A stretch of 64,000 bases of DNA, taken from NCBI GenBank assembly GCA_003290165.1, contig QNQO01006964.1:88652-152651 (forward strand), given 5' to 3'. This DNA comes from Berberis thunbergii. Taxonomy: Eukaryota > Streptophyta > Magnoliopsida > Ranunculales > Berberidaceae. The translations under genes and the position numbers were made by a program. The stretch's first letter is position 1. The number at the start of each line of letters is the position of its first letter. Below the pieces are notes generated by a model. It saw nothing but the letters and a program-made list of their open reading frames with translations. It was not told the DNA's origin and searched no databases. Shown here one piece after another: positions 43,438 to 55,183 of the stretch.

Positions 43438-45723
43438 CAGGGGGGATCTACAGCTTGGGTAATTGACCCCCTTAGGTTTAAAAAAAAAAAATCTATCAAA
43501 GTATATAAAATTTCAATTTTGCCCCCATTACAAATTTTATGTTGCCTCTCTTATAAAAACAACAATCACAGATCACATATCACAATTGAAAAAACAATTG
43601 AGTTGCCGCCTCTAATCTTCGCCTCCACGCCTTCAGTCCTCAACAATATCTTATTTTCCATCCCTGTGAAACAAGGTGAGTTTGTTTGATTATGGGTTCT
43701 AAATGAAATCATCAGGACAATTGGAAAACAACAAAATCACTTTAAGCTTAACATCTCTTCTTACCTTGGGTCTCTGTCGACTGTCTCCCTATTTGGCGAT
43801 TCAAAATGGAAACAACTAGTCAACTTTGAGCCCTAGACAAGAAAGAAAAGAAAGATGGATGAAACCGAGCTCGATATCTCTCTTTCTCTCTGATGAATCA
43901 AAAACCTAGATAGAAATTGGAAACTCGATGGATTAGAGAAAGATCAGAAACTCGAGAGAGATCAGAGAGAGATAGAGAAAGATCTCAGAGAGAGATCAGA
44001 AACTCGATCTCTCTTTGATGAAACCGAGCTCGATCTCTCTTCATCAAACTCGATCTCCATCAAACTCGATCTTCCTTCATTAAACTCGACCTCCCTGATT
44101 CTGATCTAACTCTGAGTCTGATGAAATGAAAAGAAACTCGATTTCAAGAGAGTTTCTCTCCTCTTCGTCTTGTTTTTTAGCTTTAGAAACTCGATCTCTC
44201 TTCTGATGAAATGAAAACAAACTTAGTTTCTCAGAGGCTCATGCCTTGTATTTTAGGAACTCAATTCAATGAAAAGAAAAGAAGAGAGATATATCAGAGG
44301 TGAAATGGGTTTAGCCGGTTGGGTTTTTGATAAAATGTGAAAAGAAAGAAAGATGAAAAGACTTCAAAGAGGTTAATATATTGCAAAGATTAAGACATCA
44401 ATGTTATTTTATTGCAATTGTTAGAAAAGAGTAAATAGAGAGATGAAAAGACATCAAGATTATTTTATTGCAATTGTTGATAAATTAAATTTTTTAATCA
44501 AAGATAGAGATAAAAAAATCCATACTTTGTTAATCACCTTCATATTTAAGTTTGGGGTATTGTTTAATCACCTTGATATTTAGATTGGTGAGTATTTGTT
44601 TAGTTGTTTAAATTTTGGATGGTTTCATATTTGTTTAAGCTTTGATGGAGTATTTCATGTTTGTTTAAGCATCTGATTTATCATCTTTCTTTGTAAATGA
44701 GAGTTTCATATTTGATTTTTAATTTAATTTAATTTGTTTAGGTTTGATAAAGTGGGTATTTGATTCTTGAAGTTTAAGTGGGTATTTAATTTCATCTGCT
44801 GAAAATGTCATTATCTTAAGTTCTTGGTATTTGGTGAGGTTTCTTCTCTTTTATGTGTTAATTATTGATTTACATTACAAATTTGATAAATTGAGAGTCT
44901 GTGATAGCATTTTTTAATATGAATATTGGGATTATCTGTTGTATTTGTGTAGTTAAATAGCTGCGCACTTGTGCTGACGAGTAATGGATAGATACTTTAA
45001 AGAATAAATGATGTGGGTTCTAGTTCTACTGCTCAGGCTGTTACTGATGGGTCTGATAAGGAGCTTCCTAGTTCCAAGAGGAGTTTGTATTAAGACTGGT
45101 TTGATCCAGAAACTCTTCTAGTAGATTTTGGATTACATAAGTCACTCAAGGAGTATCATCCCAATATAAGGGATGAAATTCGAAGAACATACTTGCAAAA
45201 AAGGTCCTTGCGAACTTCGGGCACACAATTTTAAGCAAACTTTGCAAGGAAAGTCTTACGGCGTTTCAATCCTTCTTGGTTTGATGAATTTCCTACATGG
45301 TTAGAGTATAACATAGAGAAAGAGGCTGCATACTGCTTGTGTGCTACATTTTCAGATCTGATAGTAAATAACATGTAGGTATTTGTGATGCTTTTGTCGT
45401 TGAAAGATCGACCAATTGGAAGAAAAAGGATAAGTTACAAACACATGTTGGAGGGTCTAACAGTGATCACAATCAAGCTTGGAGTAATTGTGAAGCTTCA
45501 ATGAATCAACAACAACATCTTCGAACTGTTGTGAATAAGCAAACAAATGAAGTGCATAAAACTTTTACATAAATCTATGGTGCATCTACATTGACTCATT
45601 AGGTATGTTTCTCTTGTAATACTTTTAAAACTTTATTTTAATCATACTTATCTATTTATTTTAAGAATTAAATTATCCATATTTTTTTGCCCCCCTTTGT
45701 CCGCAATCCTGGATCCACCCCTG
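43438..45723 (+). mobile_element. hAT element, 2286 bp, with decayed transposase 5' part
   Basis: 8-bp target duplication CATATGAT at 43430-43437 and 45724-45731. Ends CAGGGGGGATCTA and, opposite strand, CAGGGGTGGATCCAGGA. The left half has repeated AAACTCGATCTC motifs (43860-44300). The right third holds a transposase relic. The downstream transposase core is missing, so this is an internal-deletion copy. Confidence 0.85.
45094..45560 (+). pseudogene. hAT transposase relic (TTF-type zinc finger, DUF4371 family N-terminus)
   Basis: Reads DWFDPETLLVDFGLHKSLKE, then EYHPNIRDEIRRTYLQKR, then RFNPSWFDEFPTWLEYNIEK and AAYCLCATF, the TTF-finger start of zinc-finger-MYM-like hAT transposases in plants. 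Stops and frameshifts follow (for example TAA at 45232-45234 and TAG at 45377-45379). The HAT dimerisation part is absent. Confidence 0.75.
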
Positions 45724-46401
45724 CATATGATTAGCTACAATAATGGTGAAAGAAAGAATTTGGTAGGGTGAGCATATCAATTCCCTTTGGAGATTGATTT
45801 GGGAGTCCCTTGTAACATAAACAATTGAGCAAAAGAAACAAAAGTGACCAATCAAAATAAAGGGCAATCTTATTTAAATGTAAGTTTTTTTTGTTTAGAC
45901 CCTAAGTTGAAAAACCTCAAGCCAACTTTTGTTATTTGGTAAATGAACCCAAATAATATGGTTTGTGATAAACCTTTTGACTTTTATAAAACCCAACTCT
46001 TTTACCTTTTTCTCACAACTTTCAAACCCCAAACATCTCACATTCTTCTTCAAACTCAAAACACCTCACTTTTTTCTTCAAACTTAAACCTTATTTCCTT
46101 TTACAAATTAGAATTTTAATAAAAATGTAACTCAAAATTGAAGCAAACAAATCAATGCAACCAAATACTAGAGGCATTGTACAAGTTTCAATCCAAAGCA
46201 ATGTCCATAGGAAACCTTGGTGAGGAAACAAATATTATCAAAAGCCTTATATCTCTTAAAAATTAACAAATTTGGGTTGATGCTCATGATGATCTTCTGG
46301 ATGGTGGTAAAGTGGTAGTGTTCATGGTATTTACGGTAACTGTAGTTACGAAGATGTTGTTAACTATTATTTTGGCAAATACTACAACATAACATTTTTG
46401 T

Positions 46402-46626
46402 GTCACAACTTTGCGTTCGAAGAGTTTTAAATAGACGTGAACATAGTTGATTTTAATCATCACAATATTGTGATTGTCACAACTTTGTGTTCGTGGAGTT
46501 TTTGATAGATAGGGAACATAATTGATTTTAACCAATCACACCATTAGATTATCACAACTTTGTGTTTGTGAGTTTTGATAGATAGGGAACATGGTTGAAA
46601 TTAACCATCACTACATTAGATTATTT
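46402..46626. repeat. Three tandem units of about 75 bp
   Basis: Units start near 46402, 46476 and 46551, each with TCACAACTTTGYGTTYG, then GATAGATAGGGAACATA or a variant, then ATTGATTTTAA. Divergence between units is moderate. No coding role seen. Confidence 0.75.
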
Positions 46627-46674
46627 GTAATTATTATAAATGCATATCTGAGATTTTTATTTTGAAAGGCAAAA

Positions 46675-46795
46675 CAGTTTTTATAGGATCCCAGAAACCA
46701 TAAAGATGCCGCAAGCTGGGTTTGAATCCATGACCTAGTGGTAATATCTGCCAAGCTCTAACCGTTGAGCATGATATGCCATTGGCAACTCAATT
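46675..46795 (-). mobile_element. SINE-like, tRNA-derived fragment, copy 1
   Basis: On the minus strand: an A-box-like TCAACGGTTAGAGC, then about 30 bases later ATTCAAACCCAG, close to the pol III B box GGTTCRANNCC, then CATCTTTATGGTTTCTGGGA and CTATAAAA. About 75-80 percent alike to 47399-47523 on the other strand. Confidence 0.45.
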
Positions 46796-47126
46796 GGAAT
46801 TGAGTTCCCTCAAGGGCATATTAGATAAAACATTTTATATATTAACAATAATATTTCTTGATCTATTTTGTTTTCTCTTTCCACTATTCATTTCCAAGCT
46901 CAGTTTGTCTGTTTTCAATACATAAGTTTTCGCTTTGGACAAATTAATTTACTCCTGAATGTTTCAGAATATTAATAGAATATGAAACTACTATTAACCC
47001 TTCAAAGTGTGCATATTCTGTATCAAGATAAAAGGTTTGGGTTAGAAGACAATTTTGTATTGATCTTATAAAAGATATGCATTGAGATATTTATTTTCCT
47101 ATGTTGATATTTTAATGTTTTTCTTT

Positions 47127-47303
47127 TAGAGATTCTAAATGTCGAGGAAACGGGCGAGGAAAGCGACGTGGCGGGGTGGGGACCGCCCACCCCGCTCGAG
47201 ATGCGTGCACCAAAAATGACGGCACGCATCTCTAGCGGGGTGGACGGTCCCCACCCCGCCACGTCGCTTTCCTCGCCCATTTCCTCGACATTTAGAATTC
47301 TCT
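47127..47303. mobile_element. Hairpin MITE copy 3, near-perfect palindrome
   Basis: 177 bp with ends AGATTCTAAATGTCGAGGAA on both strands. The arms of about 80 bp are almost perfectly complementary and GC-rich (GACGTGGCGGGGTGGGGACC), meeting at a short AT-rich centre near 47209-47218. Same family as 1013-1138 and 2263-2417. The flanks are T-rich (TTTTTCTTT against TTTTTTTTC), so the 9-bp duplication cannot be confirmed. The best-preserved hairpin and probably the youngest copy. Confidence 0.85.
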
Positions 47304-47398
47304 TTTTTTTTCTCTCTCTATATATATATATTATTTTGATACATAGATATTTCTTTACTATTTATATATCCTTACATTGGAAAAGAAAAATTTTGCCA

Positions 47399-47523
47399 AT
47401 GACATGACAATTCAACCGTTAGAATTTGACGGATGGTACCGACTTGGTCATGGGTTCAAACCCAGCTTTGCATCATCTTTATGGGTTCTGGGATCCTATA
47501 AAACCCTGCTTGCCTTTAAAAAA
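47399..47523 (+). mobile_element. SINE-like, tRNA-derived fragment, copy 2
   Basis: Partner of copy 1 in the opposite orientation. B-box match GGTTCAAACCC at about 47453-47463; A-box region TCAACCGTTAGAA. Ends in CTTTAAAAAATAAATAAAAAA. The two copies bracket the hairpin MITE at 47127-47303. Confidence 0.45.
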
Positions 47524-47529
47524 TAAATA

Positions 47530-48441
47530 AAAAATGTGGTGACTTTTGCACACACCACAATTTCTTCTCTTTTAGGAACAACATCACCACTACTTGCCTC
47601 GTTCTGCACCAGCCACACCACCTCGCTTGCATTTCCCCGCCCCATATTATTTCGCTCATCCCTTTAATTTTTCTTATTCTCTTATTCTTTTTGCTCATTT
47701 TCTTCTCCCCTTTTCTCAGAACAGGGGACGAAGCACAACATCCACCCTGCCTTTATGCACTGCCTTCCCTTCTTTTCTTTTCTCCTTCGCCCTTGCACAT
47801 GCTTCCAAGAGTGGGAAAACCATCATCGCAGACGCTTGTGCAAGGACAAGTCTCCATTCGCAAAGTCAATGCGAGGGCTAAGGGAAAAAATAGGGGGAGG
47901 GGGCAAGTGACGCTCACACATGCCTCCACGAGGATGGAAAAAATAAGAGGGAGGGGCGGTGTGGTCGGCGGTGGGCGATGCACCCTTTCTTCCTTTCTGT
48001 CAATCACCCTCCCTTTACCCCCATTAGCTGTGAGATATGTGAGATTGAGATGATGATAGAAAAAATAGGGAAGAGTGAAAATAACATGAAAAGGGTGGGG
48101 AGGGTTGATGCGGCTGACAACGGGTGGGGGTGTTTTTTGAGAAGATAATATAATAATAAGGAAAAATGAAAAAGAAATATGGTTTGACTTGCAGCGGGGA
48201 GGAGGCTGTTAGTTGTTGTTCTTGTGAAGAGAGGAAAAGAAAGGAGTATAAGAGAAATTGAAAAACAAAGAGAAAATATAACTCTTTTATTGGTGGTGTC
48301 ATTCAGTAGATAAAAAAATGGAGTATTGGTGTCAAAGAGGGGATTATGGTATAAAAAAAGTTTGGGCCACGTTTAATTACCCCCCCCCCCCCCCCTAATC
48401 AGTTTGAGTTATGTCATTAGTTTGAAAAAACAAAACAAGCC
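47530..48441. other. Intergenic repeat-like DNA, no gene
   Basis: CT-rich then GA-rich stretch with a GACACCACC/GGTGTCAAAG motif near 48290-48345, like the end of the element at 38787-39540. A run of about 18 C at 48380-48397. Open frames here lack family features. Confidence 0.4.
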
Positions 48442-48693
48442 AATTTGTGGAGAAATTCTACGCAGCCCGTCCTCACAGCCCGCCCTATGGGACGGACCCT
48501 CCCAGGCACGTGGTCCTGCGTCGTCCTTCGCACGTGGTCCTGCGTCGATTAAAAAAAAAATGAAAAAAACAGAGGGAATCGAAATTTTTGGGAGAAAAGG
48601 AGGGAACCTCTCTCACTCAAACCCAGTCTCTCTCTTTGGGTTTCCTCCTTTCTGCACAACCATATTTTCGATTTTGCTCTCTCCATCTCCAAC

Positions 48694-49044
48694 ATGGCTT
48701 CTGAGTTAACTTACAGAGGCCAAAAACCCCAAACACCCAAGTTGAGAGCACCACTACCAAATACTCCTCCAACTTAACAAAACCATGGCTTTCTATGGAC
48801 CTTCCTGTTCACTACGAGTGTCTGTTCTTCCTACTTGTGGGATCTCAATCGGGGTTCTCTTCTTCACCTCCTCCAACTCCATCGCTCGGTCCCTTTTCGA
48901 GTCATCGCTCTGCCCTCCCTCCGTTGAAGCAAAACTTTCCTCCATTTCGCCTCGATTTCTCTCACCTCTACCCTCAATTTCACTCCACCTTTCTCAACAA
49001 TTCTCCGCAGATATTCGCTTCAACTTCTTAGCTCTTCATCATTC
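48694..49044 (+). pseudogene. UXS exon-1 copy, left arm, frameshifted
   Basis: Starts ATGGCTTCTGAGTTAACTTA (MASELTYRGQ), the N-terminus of plant UDP-glucuronate decarboxylase (UXS, membrane-anchored Golgi type), then loses frame within about 16 codons by indels relative to the right arm. Non-coding as it stands. Confidence 0.8.
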
Positions 49045-49617
49045 TCTCAGATCTGAAGGTTTTATTCTAACTTCAGAGATTACTTCATTGGAAAGGATCT
49101 GAGAACAAACAGAGTTCCTGCTGAGATTACTTCATTGAAAGGTTTTGTTGCCTCCTTAATCGGCAGTGGTAGTGGTGAGTAACTCATCTTCGACTTTCAC
49201 ATTTTTTTTTTTCTCATCTCTCAGAAACCCTAGATCTCACTTTCTTCTTTCTCCAGCTCGATTTCCGAAGAAGAAGACGAAGACAAGAGAACACTCAAAA
49301 CATTATTATACATTTTATGTCCTGTTTGAGCATATTTTAGGATTAAACTAATTTGTTGTAATTCTTATTTCTTCACATTTTAGATAGTATTTTCATTTTG
49401 TGAAACAAGATCAATCCAGTCATTACAATATCAATCCAGTCAGATCTACCATCTTGCTTGCCCTGCCTCCCTGTTCATTACAAGTTCGATCCAGTCAAGA
49501 CCATCATATCTTTTGGAAATTTTGTATTTTGTTACGATTTTTGTATGAATTTCGTGTTTGGGTATCTGAATTTTGTGTTCGGGTCTGATTTTTTTTGGTT
49601 TCCTTGACTATTTGTAG

Positions 49618-49772
49618 TTTTTACAAGACAAATGTGGTGGGTACTTTGAACATGCTAGGATTGGCGAAGAGGGTCGGTGCGCGGTTCTGCTACGAGTACC
49701 AGTGAGGTTTATGTGTGATCCTCTTGCAGCACCCACAGGTGGAGACTTACTGGGGCAATGTTACTCCTATTG
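49618..49772 (+). pseudogene. UXS internal exon copy, left arm
   Basis: Bounded by TTTGTAG and GTGAGT splice sites. Codes [20 protein letters not shown], then breaks by single-base deletions before the TSTSEVYG segment. In UXS this segment follows the NAD-binding fold and includes the TSTSEVYG catalytic-site region. Confidence 0.8.
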
Positions 49773-51782
49773 GTGAGTGTTTTTACATTTCAATTGCTGT
49801 TTTTCCCCCATTTCGATGATACTGTATGCTAATGTTTTGTTTTCTTGCATTTGAAGTGAACAAGTGTTTCTACTTCTCCTACTACTCTTTTGATCTCGTT
49901 GTTTTATAGTTTCATCTCATCTCATCTCATCTCATCAGTAGAGCTTATTGTTTCCGTCTTGATTTGCTTTTTTCCATCTCACCTTTTCAATTTGAATGAA
50001 GAAGATTGCTTTGAGTTGATTCCCTGTTTCTTTTCATATCTACATTATCCTCTAATTCCAACTCTATGATCGTTTCAAGAGATCCAAATTGAAGTGGTGA
50101 TTAAATAGCTTAGCTTACAACATAAAAAACTATATTGATTCATATGGCTGTTGCATTAATCAAGGCTTTTACAGTTTTGTAAATCTTAAGTGATAATATT
50201 CTTATGATATATTGCAAGTCATATGTGTTCAACTTATGAGATCAATTAGGCCTCCCTAATATGTCATTAGTAGTTTGAGTTTAAGGTGTGAGTTTGATAA
50301 TGGTTGTTGCATTAATCAACGCTTTTACAGATGTAAATCTGAAGTGATAATACCTTATGATATATAAGTCATGTGTGATGAACAAAGGAGCAATGTGTGC
50401 TAAAGGTACATCAACCCATCTAAGGTTGTATTTCATACTTTTGGCTGCTTAATAGCTAACTATTTAGTAGAGTCCAGATTATGGTTCGGGGCAGACTTAT
50501 TCTATTAGATTGGGCCATGAATGTTTGGAAAGTGGGAATCGTCTGTGAGGGCCCAATGCTTGGACTTAGAGTACAAGTTAGAGGATCGGGAGGATAACTA
50601 ATTAGAATGAGTTTTAATTAGTGCCTCTTTTGGTAGGTGGGGTTTATGTAGCTTTTGTTGTTTCTTTTGAATGCATTTTCTGTGGTTTGGCTTTCCTCAA
50701 TTACTCCATAAAGAACTGAGTCAGGATGGCCTCCTTGCGAGGCTTCTTTTTTCTTAGTTTCAACTTCTTTTAAAGAATAAAAACCAGTTCGTCTTTTAAA
50801 CTAACTTGAACTAAAGTTTTGGTTGCTCTTGTAGCACTAGTTATTCTGTGGGATAAATTTAATTTGCATTTCCAAAATGCAGTCTGAATCTTATAAACTT
50901 AAATAAATGATTGTCATCATTTCCATATGTCCTCTCTTTTACATTTACCCACTTTTTTTTATGCATGCAGTCTTTATTTTAATCTTTTAGCAGAGTGGGG
51001 AGATCACAGCCAGATAGCACAATTGCTGTAAGTTGATTCTTTATGATTTAGGTTTTCTTTGTCATTTGTATGAGCACATTAAAATGATGGAACGTCTTTC
51101 TTATATAAAGATACTATTGATATCTGTATCTATGTACGAAATGAGATTAGCCAAGAGATACACACATGTCATTGCAGGGAATGATGACTCTTCAAGGCCG
51201 CTGATTACAATTGTCTTTTGTTATTTTTCTTTCTTGAGAAGGTTTGATATTTATTGTTTATCTCATTTTAGTGCGTCATGCTTGGGTTATGTTACAAGTA
51301 TTGTTCTAAATTTGATTTAGGTTTGTAGTGTGCTCAAAAGTTTGGGAATTTATTTTATTCCATTTGTGTTTTTGAACTTTAGGTGTGTTAACTGTCTTTG
51401 TGTTTATATTAGATTTGAGATTTACTTTTCAAGTATCTCTTCAATTTTTTCAAGGGTTGTTTAGAGGTTTGGTACCACTTATAGCGCAAAATTAGGGTCA
51501 AGTCTGAGTGAACATGATGTTGATGTTGGTCCAAATTCATCAGTTGATTCACATTGGACTACAAATTTTCTGTTACACATGCCAACAATTCAGGACAATA
51601 ATACTCTTTTGGCTAAAGGAGCAATGTGTGGCTAAAGGTACATCACCCATCTAAGGTTGTTGGCTAGCTTTCACATATTATAGTAGTATGGTGTGGACTG
51701 ACTTCAATACCTGTCTATTCCGATTTGAAGCAATTCCAGGTTTTTAAGGAGGCCCCGGTCTGGTTTGGCGGAGGCAAAGTGG

Positions 51783-51980
51783 GTCCTGGAACAGCCAGCG
51801 CCGTTGCAGGGGCAGTGCCCGTGGTTCGACGACTCATGGTCTGGAACAGCATCGCGTTTGCAGGGGCAGTCCGGCGCATTGCCGGGCAGTCGCCGTGTTG
51901 CAGGGGCAGGCTGTGGTCGAGACAAGCGTGGTCTGGAACAGCAGCGCGTTGCAGGCGCAGTCCGTGGTCTGGAAACAGTT
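51783..51980. repeat. GC-rich imperfect tandem repeat in the element spacer
   Basis: Repeated TCTGGAACAGC followed by GCGTTGCAGGGGCAGTC at about 51783, 51839 and 51929, with a partial unit between. GC-rich against AT-rich surroundings. Open on both strands but the peptides are repeat artefacts. Confidence 0.6.
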
Positions 51981-52877
51981 TTCGCCTTGATGCTGTCTGG
52001 GTGCAGGTGCTGTCAGTGGATGGTAACGACCGTAAGCACGCTGAAGAAAATGAGGATTTGGATCTTCGAAAATGACCTCCGGTGCCACATCTCCTCCCAC
52101 AAAGTCTCAATATGAAGAAAGAACTGGATTTTGCATCTTCATGTACTCGTTGAGTCAGCAACTTCTCCACCTAGTTTGTTATTTTTATGCAGTTTTGAAA
52201 ATGACAGTTTTTTGTTAACACTGCCAAGTAATTTGTTGGTGCAGTTTGTTTGAACACAGCAATTTTTTTGTTACACCGCCAATCTAATTTGTTGCTGTAG
52301 TTTTTTTAATCACAACAGTTGTATTGAACACAACATTTTTATTGAAGTATTGAACACAATTTGTTTTTATTGAACGGTTGCAAGTTTTTTGGTGCAGTTT
52401 TTGAACACAAGCAGTTTTATTGACACACCACTTTTTTTTTGTTACGGTTAGTTGATAACAGCTAGATTGGCAATGTATTTTTGTTGCCAAGACTTTTATG
52501 TATGAAATTGTTGAAACTGATTGTGCAAAAACAAAACTTAAAACATTGTGCAAATACAAGACTTAAAACTGCAAGTATATGGGAATTTCACTGAGGATTA
52601 AAATTAGTGCTTGCAAAACATATCATAAACACCTGCAAAATGATTGATATCACACTGAGGGATACAAACTGAGGACATGAACTGAATGAATAACATTATA
52701 TGGACTGAGGATACAAACTGCAAAGCTGATTGATAACATTATATTACCTCAAGAGCTGTACATACATATTACATTACTTCATTCAGCCAAGCACTTGAAA
52801 ATAGATAGTACAACTAAGATCGTTGTACATATTATCAAAGTGTTGATTAAGTCCCTCGTGCAATTCATTGTCAAAGT

Positions 52878-52995
52878 CATACGGGATCCATAAGTGTTGA
52901 AGATACGTGCAATTCTAACATCAACACCTCCTCTGTGGTAATCCATTGTCAAAGTCTCCGCTGTTCGCTTTCCCTCGTCGTAACAACTCCTCACA
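52878..52995 (-). pseudogene. UXS third exon piece in the spacer
   Basis: Codes [20 protein letters not shown] and [14 protein letters not shown], which in UXS holds the catalytic YxxxK (Y-DEG-K). Preceded by an AG acceptor but the first bases are out of phase with the previous exon. After RM the sequence no longer matches UXS. No copy exists in the left arm. Confidence 0.8.
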
Positions 52996-54084
52996 CTGCC
53001 ACCACCACCATCACAGCCAAAAGTGATTTAGATAATTGACTTCTCCACAGCTCATATGTATCGAAGCCGGAGATAAATTAACTCAACAATCAAACATGAA
53101 TCATTTTAACATGCCAACAAACACATTTAGTTGATGTGTTGCCTGTTTACCGTTTATTTCTGCTAAATGTTTTCTTTAACAAAAAAAGGAGTCATAATAT
53201 GTAGGGACATTAGAACATCTCAGTTGTTCATACTAGTCAGACATCCAATATAAGTTTTGGTTCACCATATGCTATAGCAACTTTTAGCAAAATATCGAGT
53301 ACAGAGAAGTAGAAGTGGGGATATTCCTATAAAAGAAACTACACTTTACTAACTTGTGATCAGTAAAAGCCTATATCTAACAGCTTCGCAGTTCCTACTA
53401 GGCCTGATTTCAAATCCAGAAATCTTTCCTTGCTTGCTGATAAACAGAAGAACAAATAGATATTTCAAGGTGTCTTGTCAATGTTGTATATAAAAGAATG
53501 TAAACGTGATTAGAATCATCTTCCTCTTAGCCTAGCATGTATACATGATTGGATATAGGTTAGCGAAAAAAAAAAGAGCAAAACAAATAATCAGAAAACC
53601 ATATTAACAACTTGAAGCTAGTTTGGTTGGTTATTGCAATTTAAGAGTACGAGCATATACAGTCTATAGAGCGAATTGACATCTGTTGTTGGGACATACT
53701 ACGCTTCTTGACCAAAAGCTTCATATGTTGCATTTTTGCGTTAAGCAGCTAGCAGTTCTCACCCATGAAGATGGTGATTGAATTTTGTTAAACCACCTTA
53801 ATAAACTTAAAATGAAAAAGTATCCACCTTCATCCATTATTCATGTATTCGGAGTTTTCGTATTTTACATCTCCAGACAATGCATATATGATTTTGCAAA
53901 GTAAGATTCAAGTTTTTATGAAATATATTAGTTGGAGTCTAATCAAAATAGAGGTGAGAAAAGCTAAAATTTATGAGAAGTTTGACATTTCCACATATCT
54001 AAATAGATATACAATCTCCTAAAAAGTGCACAAGGAGAAAACAATTATACACAAATTTTGTAATTGAAATGTAAAAACACTCAC

Positions 54085-54238
54085 CAATAGGAGTAACATT
54101 GCCCCAGTAAGTCTCCACCTGTGGGTGCTGCAAGGATTACCATAAACCTCACTGGTACTCGTTAGCAAGAACCGCGCACCGACCCTCTTCGCCAATCCTA
54201 GCATGTTCAAAGTACCCACCACATTTGTCTTGTAAAAA
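54085..54238 (-). pseudogene. UXS internal exon copy, right arm
   Basis: Codes [20 protein letters not shown] and [14 protein letters not shown], then shifts frame (the family continues DPLxHPQxETYWGN, here in another frame). Splice sites are intact on both sides. Confidence 0.8.
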
Positions 54239-54841
54239 CTACAAATTAGTCAAGGAAACCAAAAAAAACCAGACCCGAACACAAAATTCAGATACCCAAA
54301 CACGAAATTCATACAAAAATCGTAACAAAATATCAAAATTTCCAAAAGGATATGATGGTCTTGACTGAATCGAACTTGTAATGAACAGGGGAGGCAGGGC
54401 AAGCAAGATGGTAGATCTGACTGGATTGATCTTGTAATGACTGGATTGATCTTGTTTACAAAAATGAAAATCCTAATTCTAAAATGTGAAGAAATAAGAA
54501 TTACAACAAATTAGTTAAATCCTAAAAATATGCTCAAAACAGGACATAAGAATGTATAAAATGTTTTGAGTGGTTCTCTTCGTCTTCGTCTTCTTCTTCA
54601 GAAATCGAGCTGGAGAAAAGAAGAAAGTGAGATCTAGGGTTTCTGAGAGATGGAGAAAAATTAAAAAAAAATTGTGAAAGTCGAAGATGAGTTACCTCAC
54701 CACTACACTGCCGATTAAGGAGGCAACAAACCTTTCAATGAAGTAAATCTCAGCAGAACTCTGTTTTGTTCTCAGATCCTTTCAATGAAGTAATCTCTGG
54801 AAGTTAGAATAAAACTTCAGATCTGAGAGAATGATGAAGAG

Positions 54842-55183
54842 CTAAGAAGTTGAAGCGAATATTGAGGAGAATGTTGAGAAAGGTGGAGTGAAATCGAGGG
54901 GAGAGGGAAAGGGAGAGAAATCGAGCGAAATGGAGGAAAGTTTTGCTTCAACGAAGGGAGGGAGAGCGATGACTCGAAAAGGGACCGAGCGATGGAGTTG
55001 GAGGAGGGTGAAGAAGAGAACCCCGATTGAGATCCCAACAAGTAGGAAGAACAGACGCTCGTAGTGAACAGGAAGGTCCATAGAAAGCCATGGTTTGTTA
55101 AGTTTGGGAGAGTATTTGGTAGTGGTGCTCTCAACTTGGGTTGTTTGGGGTTCTTGGCCTCTATAAGTTAACTCAGAAGCCAT
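54842..55183 (-). pseudogene. UXS exon-1 copy, right arm (open, 113 codons)
   Basis: MASELTYRGQEPQTTQ, a KPWLSMDLPVHYERL segment, a membrane span (FFLLVGISIGVLFFTLL) as in type II Golgi UXS proteins, then a diverged tail and a stop. Spliced to the next exon on this strand it would lack the GxxGxxG NAD-binding exons, so no active enzyme is possible. Confidence 0.8.

Larger units (their letters stand above)
48450..49795 (+). repeat. Left inverted arm
   Basis: Begins with a 13-bp internal duplication absent from the right arm (CACAGCCCGCCCT near 48473). Includes leader, UXS exon 1, intron, a second UXS exon and the start of the following intron (GTGAGTGTTTTTACATTTCAATT), where the match to the right arm stops. 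Confidence 0.85.

Noticed and set aside
47168..47280. Mirror-image open frames on both strands across 47.0-47.4 kb
   Set aside because: They are the two arms of the hairpin MITE read in both directions, giving nearly the same peptide.
51704..52170. Five overlapping frames of 73-151 codons in the element spacer
   Set aside because: Produced by a GC-rich tandem repeat without stops; no family likeness.
48694..55183. A working UXS gene
   Set aside because: NAD-binding exons are absent, the pieces are in inverted duplicate, and several frameshifts are present.
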